DNA from: Pelosinus fermentans JBW45
GTDB taxonomy: Bacteria; Bacillota; Negativicutes; DSM-13327
NCBI RefSeq assembly: GCF_000271665.2
Contig: NZ_CP010978.1
Span: 1,768,501 to 1,832,500, forward strand
Direction: 5' to 3'
DNA length: 64,000 bases
The notes beneath the pieces were generated by a model that was not told the origin of the DNA, made no database searches, and saw nothing but the letters and a program-made list of their open reading frames with translations. Of this stretch, positions 49,439 to 57,414 are shown in pieces. Position numbers and translations under genes: made by a program. Numbering within the stretch: position 1 is the stretch's first letter; every line of letters begins with the position of its first letter.

Positions 49439-49466
49439 AAATATCACCTCCTTCAAGGTGATATTT
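49439..49466 (-). promoter_or_regulatory. RBS-sequestering hairpin
   Basis: AAATATCACC/GGTGATATTT, 10 bp perfect with 8-base loop. On the minus strand the 3' arm contains part of the ribosome-binding site of the 49193-49438 gene, immediately before its ATG. On the plus strand it could instead be a terminator-like hairpin. Confidence 0.5.
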
Positions 49467-49508
49467 CGACAAAAACCATAAATTTCCTATATAAGGGGTG
49501 AAAAATAC

Positions 49509-49676
49509 TTGTCCCGCAATTACGTAGCCAGAATGCAGTATTACTACGAAAGGAAGGTGGTCCACAATCTGAAAGTAATTTACGGTCGAGATCCTACTGC
49601 AGAGGTGCAGCGCATGATTGCAAGTCATACCAGAAAAATGAACGGGTTAGCAGCCTGTGCTGGTATAAGGAGGTGA
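49509..49676 (+). CDS. 55-aa basic phage protein, function unknown
   Basis: TTG start after AAGGGGTGA; MSRNYVARMQYYYERKVVHN then a basic helical region ending AGIRR. The stop codon lies within the ribosome-binding site of the LysM gene (AAGGAGGTGATGA), so translation is coupled. No family recognised. Confidence 0.6.
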   Translation: MSRNYVARMQYYYERKVVHNLKVIYGRDPTAEVQRMIASHTRKMNGLAACAGIRR

Positions 49677-49680
49677 TGAT

Positions 49681-49989
49681 TTGTTCACACGTCGACAGAA
49701 AGACGTACTATTTACAGTCGTTTTAATCGGTATACTGATTGGCACTCTTGCAAGTTGTGGTAATGCAGAGCCGAAGGGAATGCTGGTCACGGAAACATAC
49801 ATAGTACAACCAGGTGATACCTTATGGACCATAGCAGAAACATATATGGCGAAAAACAAATATGGTCCACGCGACATTCGTGAATATTATCATGGAATCA
49901 TTGAGCTGAATTATGAAACGGTATTTGCCAATAGACCAAATTCGTTAATTTACCCAGGTGATGAACTCCAAATTAATTATTGGAAATGA
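49681..49989 (+). CDS. Membrane-anchored LysM-domain protein
   Basis: 102 aa from a TTG start with AAGGAGGTG. One N-terminal membrane helix (VLFTVVLIGILIGTLASC, possibly a lipobox Cys) and then a LysM repeat (YIVQPGDTLWTIAETYMA, IIELNYETV, LIYPGDELQI). It should bind peptidoglycan outside the cell. Unusual in a lysogeny/replication block; it may be a moron (lysogenic conversion) gene. Confidence 0.8.
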   Translation: MFTRRQKDVLFTVVLIGILIGTLASCGNAEPKGMLVTETYIVQPGDTLWTIAETYMAKNKYGPRDIREYYHGIIELNYETVFANRPNSLIYPGDELQINYWK

Positions 49990-50078
49990 AAAAAGACACC
50001 TTTGCAGAGGTGCCCTTAGAAAAAATAAGTTACAAAAATTGTATCATACCGCGTAGTTGCGGTCAAGGAGGGTGTTTA

Positions 50079-50288
50079 ATGAGAATTCAATCTGTAACTG
50101 TCGCCACTGTAATAGGCGAAAAATATACAGTTGGCCACACGGTCAATGATGTGATGATTGATGATATTATTCAAAATCAAGATACGCAGGAGATTCATTG
50201 TTATGACAGTGATAATGGATTGCTGGTTAAAATTGCAGCAAATATTCCTGTAGTAATTGAGTATGCCAAGGAGGAAGACGATGTCTGA
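50079..50288 (+). CDS. Small phage protein, function unknown
   Basis: 69 aa from the ATG at 50079 (CAAGGAGGGTG); the frame upstream to 49980 has no good start. MRIQSVTVATVIGEKYTVGH has beta-rich character and the C-terminus is acidic (YAKEEDDV). Overlaps the next gene by eight bases. Confidence 0.6.
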   Translation: MRIQSVTVATVIGEKYTVGHTVNDVMIDDIIQNQDTQEIHCYDSDNGLLVKIAANIPVVIEYAKEEDDV

Positions 50289-51378
50289 AAATGTTACTGA
50301 AATCGAAAAATCCAGCAACATTACTGAATTAAAAATTATCTCCAATGAACATAAATTTGTTTGGAACTTTGCTGATATCAAGCAAAACCTTAACAGTCAT
50401 ATTGAAAAATATGTTGGTCTAGTTGTTACTGAGGAAAACCTCAAAGATATGGAATCCACGCAGAAAGAAATTTCATCAATCAGAACTAAAATTGATGGTT
50501 TTCGCAAAGAAGTCAAAAAGAAAATGGATGAACCGTACAAGGTTTTCGAGGGGGAAATTAAAGAGCTGCTGCAGCTGATCGAAAAAGCAGAAACTCCACT
50601 TAAGAAGCAAATCCTTGAATATGAAAGTGACCGTGTTGCTAAAAAGGAAGCTGAATTTAAACTTTTTGCTCAAACCACGGCCACAGACATGGGCGTCCGT
50701 GATGAGTATTTCAAAATCACTATTTCCTCACAGTGGACAAAACGTACAGCAAGAGTTTCCACTGTGAAAAAAGAGATTGTAGCTGAAATTAATTCAATGC
50801 TGGAAACTCAACGTCGTAACGATGAAGCTTTGGAACTGCAACGGCAAAAAGAGGAAATGATTGTGGCAGTATGTTCTGCGCACTCAATGGGATTAAAAAC
50901 ACCTGTTACATCAAGCGATATTGCTCATTTAATCGTTAATGCAGAACTAGCTGCTATTCCTGGGATCATTTTAGCGGAATGTCAAAAGCGTGCTGAAATG
51001 GAAGCGAAGGCTGCTGCTCCTAAGGTGGAGTTATCACCGCCAGTATTAGATCATGTGCACCATCCTGATGATAATAGTATAGGTTTCCCTAACTACGGTA
51101 AAGAGGTTGAGGACACAGATCCTTGCCCCGAATGGGAAGCTACTGAAATTCGTTATCCAAATGAAATATTAAATCCAGCATCCTTTCATATACCACCATT
51201 ACCACCAGCGTCACGTCCAATGCCTCCAATGCCACCAACTACGCGAGAAACTCAATATGATGTAATTCTAAAATTACCAGGTGTTACTATTCCTCAGGCT
51301 GGCGCGTTAAAAGCATTTATGTCTAGTCAGGGAATATCGTATGAAATCATTAGTCAAGCAAGAAGGAGTGATTTTTAA
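50281..51378 (+). CDS. DUF1351-family phage protein
   Basis: 365 aa from the ATG at 50281 (AAGGAGGAAGACG). Long coiled-coil centre (about residues 40-190: IRTKIDGFRKEVKKKMDEPY, VFEGEIKELLQLIEKAETPL) typical of DUF1351 proteins that precede recombination genes in Siphoviridae. Proline-rich stretch near residue 305 (PPLPPASRPMPPMPP), then a small C-terminal fold (YDVILKLPGVTIPQAGALKA). Function unknown, probably recombination-linked. Confidence 0.75.
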   Translation: MSENVTEIEKSSNITELKIISNEHKFVWNFADIKQNLNSHIEKYVGLVVTEENLKDMESTQKEISSIRTKIDGFRKEVKKKMDEPYKVFEGEIKELLQLIEKAETPLKKQILEYESDRVAKKEAEFKLFAQTTATDMGVRDEYFKITISSQWTKRTARVSTVKKEIVAEINSMLETQRRNDEALELQRQKEEMIVAVCSAHSMGLKTPVTSSDIAHLIVNAELAAIPGIILAECQKRAEMEAKAAAPKVELSPPVLDHVHHPDDNSIGFPNYGKEVEDTDPCPEWEATEIRYPNEILNPASFHIPPLPPASRPMPPMPPTTRETQYDVILKLPGVTIPQAGALKAFMSSQGISYEIISQARRSDF

Positions 51379-51884
51379 TGCCCAAATTATATGAATTAGC
51401 GGAAGAATATCGCCTGCTCGCAGAGCAACTTGAAGATATGGAAAACCTTGATCAACAAACTGTAATTGATACACTCGAAGGCAGTACTCAATTAATGGAT
51501 ATTGAAGAAAAAACAGCTGCCATTATTCGAATGGTTAAAAATTGGGAATCAGAAATTCCAGCCTATGAGGAAGAAATTAAACGCCTTACTGAATCTAAAA
51601 AGGCAATCGATAATCGAGTGAAATCGGTCAAAGCATATCTGAAAGGTTGTCTTGAAGCTGCTGGATTGGCCAGGGTAAAGATTGGTGTGTTTAATGCAAG
51701 GCTACAAAATAACAGCCGTGGATCAGTGATTGTTGATGATCCCAACATTGTACCAGCAAAGTATATCGATATTATTCCACAGCAGGAAATACCCAATAAT
51801 GACCGGCTCTATCAAGATTTAAATATTGGATTAAAAGTACCTGGTGTTAGGTATGAAGTTGGTAAACATTTAAGGATAGGTTAG
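51378..51884 (+). CDS. Siphovirus Gp157-family protein
   Basis: 168 aa, nearly all helical at the N-terminus (LYELAEEYRLLAEQLEDMEN), then ESKKAIDNRVKSVKAYLKGC and KIGVFNARLQNNSRGSVIVD, the usual Gp157 blocks. Overlaps the upstream gene by one base. The family sits beside SSAP and SSB genes; a resistance role has been reported for one lactococcal or streptococcal member. Confidence 0.85.
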   Translation: MPKLYELAEEYRLLAEQLEDMENLDQQTVIDTLEGSTQLMDIEEKTAAIIRMVKNWESEIPAYEEEIKRLTESKKAIDNRVKSVKAYLKGCLEAAGLARVKIGVFNARLQNNSRGSVIVDDPNIVPAKYIDIIPQQEIPNNDRLYQDLNIGLKVPGVRYEVGKHLRIG

Positions 51885-51895
51885 GAGTGTTAAAC

Positions 51896-52165
51896 ATGGC
51901 ACGTTATTTACTAAATCAAGGTGATTTACGCCAACTGTGTGATCAAGAGAGATTCCTACGGAACAATGGCTTTGACGTTAAGCAAGAGGACGTCTTTCCT
52001 TCGGTAGCCACCAAGGAAGAGTATGTTCAGGCTTTAAAAGAAATCTATCATAGCTATGTAAATGGCTGGTGGAACTATAAAGAACAGAATATTAGGCATG
52101 GTATTTGTACTGAAGAAGAATTTAATCAGAAGTTTCGTGCCTACATGGAGAGGAAAGGAGCGTAA
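51896..52165 (+). CDS. Small phage protein, function unknown
   Basis: 89 aa from the ATG at 51896 (TTAGGAGTG); an earlier in-frame GTG is inside the ribosome-binding region. MARYLLNQGDLRQLCDQERF, LKEIYHSYVNGWWNYKEQNI and GICTEEEFNQKFRAYMERKG are helical and aromatic-rich. Immediately followed by the ERF gene. Confidence 0.65.
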   Translation: MARYLLNQGDLRQLCDQERFLRNNGFDVKQEDVFPSVATKEEYVQALKEIYHSYVNGWWNYKEQNIRHGICTEEEFNQKFRAYMERKGA

Positions 52166-52822
52166 ATGATGGAGTCCAAATTTTCAGGAATCAACATAGC
52201 AAGTAAAATTCATGCGCTCATGGAAGAAAATCCATACATGCAAAAAGATGTGGATAGCAAAGAACTAAGGTATAAGTACCTGAGTTCTGAGGCTGTCATG
52301 GATAAAATCCAACCATCTTTAATTAAATTAGGATTGATTGCTTTACCAGAGTTTGAAACGATCTCTGATGCAAATTATACAACGCAAAAAGGTGCTATAT
52401 GGAACCGCATTCGTGTAAGGCTGACATTGCAAATCGTTGATATAGCTTCAGGCGAGTTTTGTACAGTCTTTGGCGAAGGTGGCGGTACCGATTCAGGAGA
52501 TAAGGCTGTTGCTAAAGCTCAAACACAAGCTAGTAAAAATCTATGGTGCAAACTTCTGAATGTATCTATAGGCAATGATCCAGAGGCTGATCCAAGCACT
52601 GATAAGCAGCAGTTTACACCAGTTCAAAACTACGGTTTTCCTGCTAATGAATTAGAAATCATGGCGGCATGGACCAATGCTGGATGGGACCCTAATGGAG
52701 TGGCAGGGTATATCCAACAAAGGTATAACAGGTCACCAGCACAATTAACCTTTGAAGAATGTTACGCACTCATGATGGAGTTTCAGAGCTATGCACAACA
52801 AAAATTAGGGGGACAACAATAA
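52166..52822 (+). CDS. erf: ERF-family single-strand annealing protein
   Basis: 218 aa (ATGATG start, AAAGGAGCG upstream). KIHALMEENPYMQKD, AVMDKIQPSLIKLGLIALPE, FGEGGGTDSGDKAVAKAQTQ are the ERF signatures; the C-terminal 60 aa form a small helical domain. Anneals complementary single strands in phage recombination. Its stop overlaps the SSB start (TAATG). Confidence 0.9.
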   Translation: MMESKFSGINIASKIHALMEENPYMQKDVDSKELRYKYLSSEAVMDKIQPSLIKLGLIALPEFETISDANYTTQKGAIWNRIRVRLTLQIVDIASGEFCTVFGEGGGTDSGDKAVAKAQTQASKNLWCKLLNVSIGNDPEADPSTDKQQFTPVQNYGFPANELEIMAAWTNAGWDPNGVAGYIQQRYNRSPAQLTFEECYALMMEFQSYAQQKLGGQQ

Positions 52823-53496
52823 TGAATAACATTACAATTTTCGGACGTTTAACAGATAATCCAGAGGTAAAAGCAACAAATGATAATAAGGCAATTTCCA
52901 AGTTTTCACTAGCAGATAATCATGGTAGCGGTCAGGATACTAAAGCTAGTTTCTTCAGATGTACAGCATTTGGCAAAACTGCTGAATTAATAAACAACTC
53001 TTGCCAAAAAGGACACCGTTTGATTGTAAATGGTCGTATGGAAGAAGAAAAATGGACTGATAATCAAGGTGCTCAAAAAACAGGATGGAATTGCATTGTT
53101 TCCACTATGAATTTTGTTGAAGCAGCGCCAACAAGTGGACAGTCTCCACAATCAGGACCTCCACAGTATAATCAACCTCCCCAGCAAGGATATGGAGCAC
53201 CGCCTCAGTACAATAACCAACCACCCCAGGGATATCCACCACAACAAGGCTATGGAGCTGCACCGGTACCACCAGGAGGATATCAGCAACAGCCTGGACC
53301 TCAATACGGTGGGCAGACTCCACAACCACCGGCTCCACCACAGCATTCATATAATCAACCACCACAGCAACCAGCGCCCCAGGGATATACCGCCCAACCT
53401 CAACAGCCAGCGCCGTGGTCACCACAACAACCTCAACAGCAGGGGCAGCAGCAGTATCCACCTGGTTGGGATCCAAATAGAGACGTACCATTCTAA
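52822..53496 (+). CDS. ssb: Single-stranded DNA-binding protein with long Pro/Gln-rich linker
   Basis: 224 aa from the ATG at 52822. OB-fold residues 1-105 (NITIFGRLTDNPEVKATNDN, ISKFSLADNHG, FFRCTAFGKTAELIN, GHRLIVNGRMEEEKW). Then about 110 residues of P/Q/G/Y repeats (PPQGYPPQQGYGA-like) and the tip NRDVPF, a variant of the DDDIPF tail that binds partner proteins. The linker is far longer than in most SSBs and low-complexity. Confidence 0.9.
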   Translation: MNNITIFGRLTDNPEVKATNDNKAISKFSLADNHGSGQDTKASFFRCTAFGKTAELINNSCQKGHRLIVNGRMEEEKWTDNQGAQKTGWNCIVSTMNFVEAAPTSGQSPQSGPPQYNQPPQQGYGAPPQYNNQPPQGYPPQQGYGAAPVPPGGYQQQPGPQYGGQTPQPPAPPQHSYNQPPQQPAPQGYTAQPQQPAPWSPQQPQQQGQQQYPPGWDPNRDVPF

Positions 53497-53567
53497 ATTT
53501 TATAATTTTATAGCCCGTCTGGTTAGCTCTAGGCGGGTTATTTTTACCCCTATAGGGAGGGAATTTA

Positions 53568-54950
53568 GTGTTTAAACTTCGTGAATACCAAGAATTGCTT
53601 ATTGATGGCGCTCGTATAGAATTCCAAAATGGCAATCACCGTACGTGTATAGTTGCTCCTTGTGGAGCAGGTAAGACAGTTATTATGGCATGGATGAGCG
53701 CGCAAGCAAAATTAAAAGGAAATAATGTTTTATTTGCGGTTCATCGTCAAGAACTTATTGACCAATCATCAGAAACGTTTCAGGCACTAGGAGTTAGTCA
53801 TGGAATCATTGCTGCTGGCTATCCCATGAATGTGTCAGAGAAAATTCAAATTGCCAGCATACAGTCAGTGATACGACGTATCAATAAAATCAATACACCC
53901 CAAGTAATTATCCTAGATGAGGCTCATCATGCTACAGCTGGTACTTGGCGCAAGTTACTTGCCTTTTACCCTGAGGCATATGTAATCGGACTTACAGCGA
54001 CACCAGCTAGGATGGGCGGTCAAGGCTTGGGTGATATCTTTAAATCTTTGATCATGGGACCATCAGTGAAGGAATTAATATCCTGGGGTAACTTATCACC
54101 GTATCGATACTACTCTCCACCAGTGGCAATTGATTTCTCAGACTTACAGGTAAAATACGGTGATTATGTGCAGTCAGAAGTTGCTTTATGTATGGATAAA
54201 TCGGAAATTATCGGTGATCTAATCGCTCAATATAAAAAACTCGCACCTGGTGCAAGAGCCGTTTGTTATTGTGTGAGTATTGAGCATAGCCAACACACTG
54301 CAGACATGTTTCGCCTTGCAGGGATTCCTGCGATTCACATCGATGGTGAAACAAAAGATATTGTTCGCAAGGCTGCCATTAATGATTTTAAGCTAGGAAA
54401 AATAAAAATACTTTGTAACGTGGACCTTATTTCTGAGGGTTTTGATGTGCCGGCAATGGAGGCTGTTATTTTAGCCAGGCCTACACAATCACTCACGCTA
54501 TACATACAGCAAGCCATGAGGCCTATGCGTCCTGATAAAAGTAATCCCAATAAGGTAGCTACCATTATTGACCATGTTGGCAACGTATACCGTCATGGTT
54601 TACCTGATGAAGATCGTGAATGGTCCTTGGAAAGAAAAAAGAAGAAAACCGTATCCAGAGAAATATCAATGAAAATTTGCCCTAAATGTTATTACGCTCA
54701 TACACCAGCTCCAGCATGTCCAGGTTGTGGTCACGTGTACCAGGTTGCTGAAAAAGCCGAACCGGAAGAAAAAGCTGGAGAGCTCACCGAGATATTAGAA
54801 ATCCAGAAAAAAGAAAAGAAGATGGAAGTCGGCAGGGCAAGAAACGTGGTTACTTTAGAGCAAATTGCCATGGTTAGGGGATATAATCCGAATTGGGTTA
54901 AGAAAATGTGCGAAGTTAAGAAAATACCGTTTGGTGTAGGAGGCATTTGA
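53568..54950 (+). CDS. DEAD/DEAH-box superfamily 2 helicase
   Basis: 460 aa, GTG start with AGGGAGGG upstream. Q-like LREYQELLIDGA, Walker A APCGAGKTVIMAW, DEAHHAT (motif II), GLTATPARMGG (III), helicase C ALVRPTQSLTLYIQQAMRPM-like motif VI. A C-terminal zinc-finger (CPKCYYAHTPAPACPGCGHV) is typical of phage SSL2/ComFA-like replication helicases. Likely assists phage DNA replication or recombination. Confidence 0.9.
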   Translation: MFKLREYQELLIDGARIEFQNGNHRTCIVAPCGAGKTVIMAWMSAQAKLKGNNVLFAVHRQELIDQSSETFQALGVSHGIIAAGYPMNVSEKIQIASIQSVIRRINKINTPQVIILDEAHHATAGTWRKLLAFYPEAYVIGLTATPARMGGQGLGDIFKSLIMGPSVKELISWGNLSPYRYYSPPVAIDFSDLQVKYGDYVQSEVALCMDKSEIIGDLIAQYKKLAPGARAVCYCVSIEHSQHTADMFRLAGIPAIHIDGETKDIVRKAAINDFKLGKIKILCNVDLISEGFDVPAMEAVILARPTQSLTLYIQQAMRPMRPDKSNPNKVATIIDHVGNVYRHGLPDEDREWSLERKKKKTVSREISMKICPKCYYAHTPAPACPGCGHVYQVAEKAEPEEKAGELTEILEIQKKEKKMEVGRARNVVTLEQIAMVRGYNPNWVKKMCEVKKIPFGVGGI

Positions 54951-54957
54951 TAAAATT

Positions 54958-56301
54958 ATGATTCAAAACATAGAAATTTCAAAAATTCATTCCCATTATG
55001 ACAATCCTCGTAAAGAACTTGGAGACCTTACCGAACTTGCAGATAGCATTAAGAGCAATGGGATTTTTCAGAACCTTACAGTTGTGCCGTGGTTTTCAAA
55101 AATCACTGGTGTCGGTGCAGATAATCCTAAACAGCAAGAAGAAATGGGATATATCGTTGTTATTGGCCATCGCCGGCTTGCGGCTGCAAAGCTTGCCGGA
55201 TTAGCAGAGGTACCATGCGCAATATCAAATATGAGTTATCGCAAACAGATTGCAACTATGCTGCTTGAAAACATGCAACGAAATGACCTTACTGTATATG
55301 AACAAGCACAAGGTTTTCAAATGATGCTGGATTTGGGCGAATCTATCAATGACATATCTAAAGACACTGGTTTTTCAGAAACCACCGTTCGCCGTAGAGT
55401 AAAACTCCTGGAGCTTGACAAAGAAAAGTTTCGGCAATCAGTTGAACGCGGGGCCAATTTAATGGAGTATGCAGAACTGGAAAAAATTCAGGATATCAGC
55501 CTGAGGAACAAAGTTCTTGATAAAATCGGAACATCTAATTTTAAGTGGGAGTTGCAGAACGCCCTTAATAAGGAAAAGAACGATAAAAATGAAGCATTAA
55601 TAATAGCGGAACTTGAAAAATTCGCAAAGAGAATTGAAAGTGGTAACGGATTACAGCATATTAAATCGTATTATCCGTCGCAAAATCCAGAAATTGCTAC
55701 ACCGGATGATACTGATACTGTAGAGTATTTTTTTCAGATACAGAATTATGGCGCTATAACCTTATACAAAAAAGATGATAATGCCAACCAGGGCGCTTCA
55801 TCTCAAAAAGATCCAGTATGGCTTGAAAAACAAAGAGAGCGTGACAATCGCCGCGCTGCCTTAGATGAAATATCAAAACGGGCATACCAGCTTAGAGGTA
55901 GTTTTATTAAAGAAATATCAAATGCCAAAGCAAAAAAGAACATGAGTGTCATAATTGAATATTCATTGCGGGCGATGTTAGGTGATAATTGTACTCCCGA
56001 CGCCGAAGAATTCGCCCAATTTGTCAACATTGAAATAAAAGAAGATGAAGAAAACGACTTGAATTTTGATAATATTAAGGATCAAGTTGTTACTCAGCCG
56101 GAACGTCACCTTCTAACTGCGACCTATTTAATACTTGATTCAGAACGAGAACACTATTATGACTGGAATAATCATCATGATAACAATGAAACATTAAACA
56201 CGGTTTATGACTTCCTTGAAAAGCTTGGATATGGGATATCTGAAGAAGAGCAATCACTACGCGACGGAACACATAAATTATTAATCAGCTTGGAGGAGTG
56301 A
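54958..56301 (+). CDS. ParB/Spo0J N-domain-containing protein
   Basis: 447 aa. ParB-like nuclease/CTPase domain residues 1-100 (IHSHYDNPRKELGDLTELAD, VVIGHRRLAAAKLAGLAEVP), then a helix-turn-helix (NDLTVYEQAQGFQMMLDLGE, DISKDTGFSETTVRRRVKLL). The C-terminal 250 residues are unusual. The box GHRRLAAAK keeps the Arg pair of the family. In a prophage it may act in replication or transcription instead of partition; no parA is nearby. Confidence 0.85.
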   Translation: MIQNIEISKIHSHYDNPRKELGDLTELADSIKSNGIFQNLTVVPWFSKITGVGADNPKQQEEMGYIVVIGHRRLAAAKLAGLAEVPCAISNMSYRKQIATMLLENMQRNDLTVYEQAQGFQMMLDLGESINDISKDTGFSETTVRRRVKLLELDKEKFRQSVERGANLMEYAELEKIQDISLRNKVLDKIGTSNFKWELQNALNKEKNDKNEALIIAELEKFAKRIESGNGLQHIKSYYPSQNPEIATPDDTDTVEYFFQIQNYGAITLYKKDDNANQGASSQKDPVWLEKQRERDNRRAALDEISKRAYQLRGSFIKEISNAKAKKNMSVIIEYSLRAMLGDNCTPDAEEFAQFVNIEIKEDEENDLNFDNIKDQVVTQPERHLLTATYLILDSEREHYYDWNNHHDNNETLNTVYDFLEKLGYGISEEEQSLRDGTHKLLISLEE

Positions 56302-56307
56302 ATAGGG

Positions 56308-56583
56308 ATGAAAACATGGGATTTAGTTAAGGAAATTATTGCAACTAATGGAACAAGATTATATAACGTTAATGCTAATATGATGCAGATATCTATGGCT
56401 AACGGTAAACGTAGGCCTGCATATGTCAAGGTATCCGTCAGTGATTCAGATGCTGAAAAATTGTTAAGACCTATACAACCTTACGGGGCTCAAGCGTTTA
56501 TTATAGTCGCTGATATTGAGGTTGTTAATACAATATTAGATAAAGAAAAACTGCTGGGGAGGGGCGTAAAAACTCATGAGTAA
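56308..56583 (+). CDS. Phage protein of unknown function
   Basis: 91 aa; GGAGGAGTGAATAGGG upstream. KTWDLVKEIIATNGTRLYNV, MMQISMANGKRRPAYVKVSV. Alpha/beta, no known motif. Overlaps the next gene by eight bases. Confidence 0.6.
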   Translation: MKTWDLVKEIIATNGTRLYNVNANMMQISMANGKRRPAYVKVSVSDSDAEKLLRPIQPYGAQAFIIVADIEVVNTILDKEKLLGRGVKTHE

Positions 56584-56779
56584 AGTATGTCCAGACTTCA
56601 GCTATTTCATAAAAAAAGATACCCCCCACGACATAATTAAAGTCGGTGGAGTATTACAAACCACCAATGCAGTCACTGATTTAAACAGAACAATAAAAAT
56701 TAAGAAAATCTATGCAGTAAATGTTTTAACCCATGGCAATATCGTTATTGATTTTGATGGTGTAGAGGTGAACCCATGA
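56576..56779 (+). CDS. Small phage protein of unknown function
   Basis: 67 aa (MSKVCPDFSYFIKKDTPHDI), beta-rich. GGGGAGGGGCG sits at a usable distance from the ATG, and its stop overlaps the VRR-NUC gene by four bases (ATGA). No family recognised. Confidence 0.55.
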   Translation: MSKVCPDFSYFIKKDTPHDIIKVGGVLQTTNAVTDLNRTIKIKKIYAVNVLTHGNIVIDFDGVEVNP

Positions 56780-57219
56780 GTGATTGTAATCCATGGGTAA
56801 CAACCAAAGATATTATTAATTTTACTGGAAAAATGTCAGAGCACGACATACAAAACTTAATCCGTATCGGCATATCTGAAAATAATCTAGGTACCTGCTT
56901 TAGAGCAAATGTTGGCCAAGCTTATACTGGTGATAAAATTATAAAAAATCCTGATCGATCCATAAAAATTATAAATCCAAGACCGTTTAATACAGGTTTA
57001 CCGAAAGGCTTTTCTGACCTGCTGGTAATTACGCCAATTGTAATCACGCCAGAAATGGTTGGCCAACAATTTGCCAGGACAGGTTTTCTTGAAATTAAAA
57101 CGTTGACAGGTAGACCAACTAAGGACCAATTAAATTTTATCGATCAAATGCAACGCTTAGGCGCCAGAGCAGGGGTGGCACGGAGTTTAGAGGATGCAAT
57201 AAATATTTTAAGGAGTTAA
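56776..57219 (+). CDS. VRR-NUC-domain nuclease
   Basis: 147 aa. N-terminal helix-rich 50 residues, then the PD-(D/E)XK-like VRR-NUC core: LPKGFSDLLVI (the D), TGFLEIKTLTGRPTKDQLNF (ExK plus Q), and GARAGVARSLEDA. Found in phages between ParB-like or primase genes; cuts branched or recombining DNA. Confidence 0.85.
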   Translation: MSDCNPWVTTKDIINFTGKMSEHDIQNLIRIGISENNLGTCFRANVGQAYTGDKIIKNPDRSIKIINPRPFNTGLPKGFSDLLVITPIVITPEMVGQQFARTGFLEIKTLTGRPTKDQLNFIDQMQRLGARAGVARSLEDAINILRS

Positions 57220-57234
57220 AACGAAAGGAGACGA

Positions 57235-57414
57235 ATGGTAATGTCAATCAAACAAAATGTACTAATTAATACAAACGGTAGAGTTATTAAAGTTCAATTT
57301 GAACACTGCCAGGTATGCAAATATGTTAATAAATGCTATGAAGATGGGCAAGGACCAAGATATATTGATCAGGATTGTGTGTCTGGTCCAGCGTTTAAGG
57401 ATGGCCAGTCATGA
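57235..57414 (+). CDS. 59-aa Cys-rich phage protein
   Basis: MVMSIKQNVLINTNGRVIKV then EHCQVCKYVNKC and QDCVSG, four cysteines plus a His suited to a zinc knuckle. AAAGGAG upstream fits either of two starts (57235 or 57241). Stop overlaps the helicase gene by four bases (ATGA). Confidence 0.65.
   Translation: MVMSIKQNVLINTNGRVIKVQFEHCQVCKYVNKCYEDGQGPRYIDQDCVSGPAFKDGQS

Noticed and set aside
54958-56301. Plasmid-type partition system
   Set aside because: Only a ParB-like protein is present; no ParA, and neighbours are phage replication genes.
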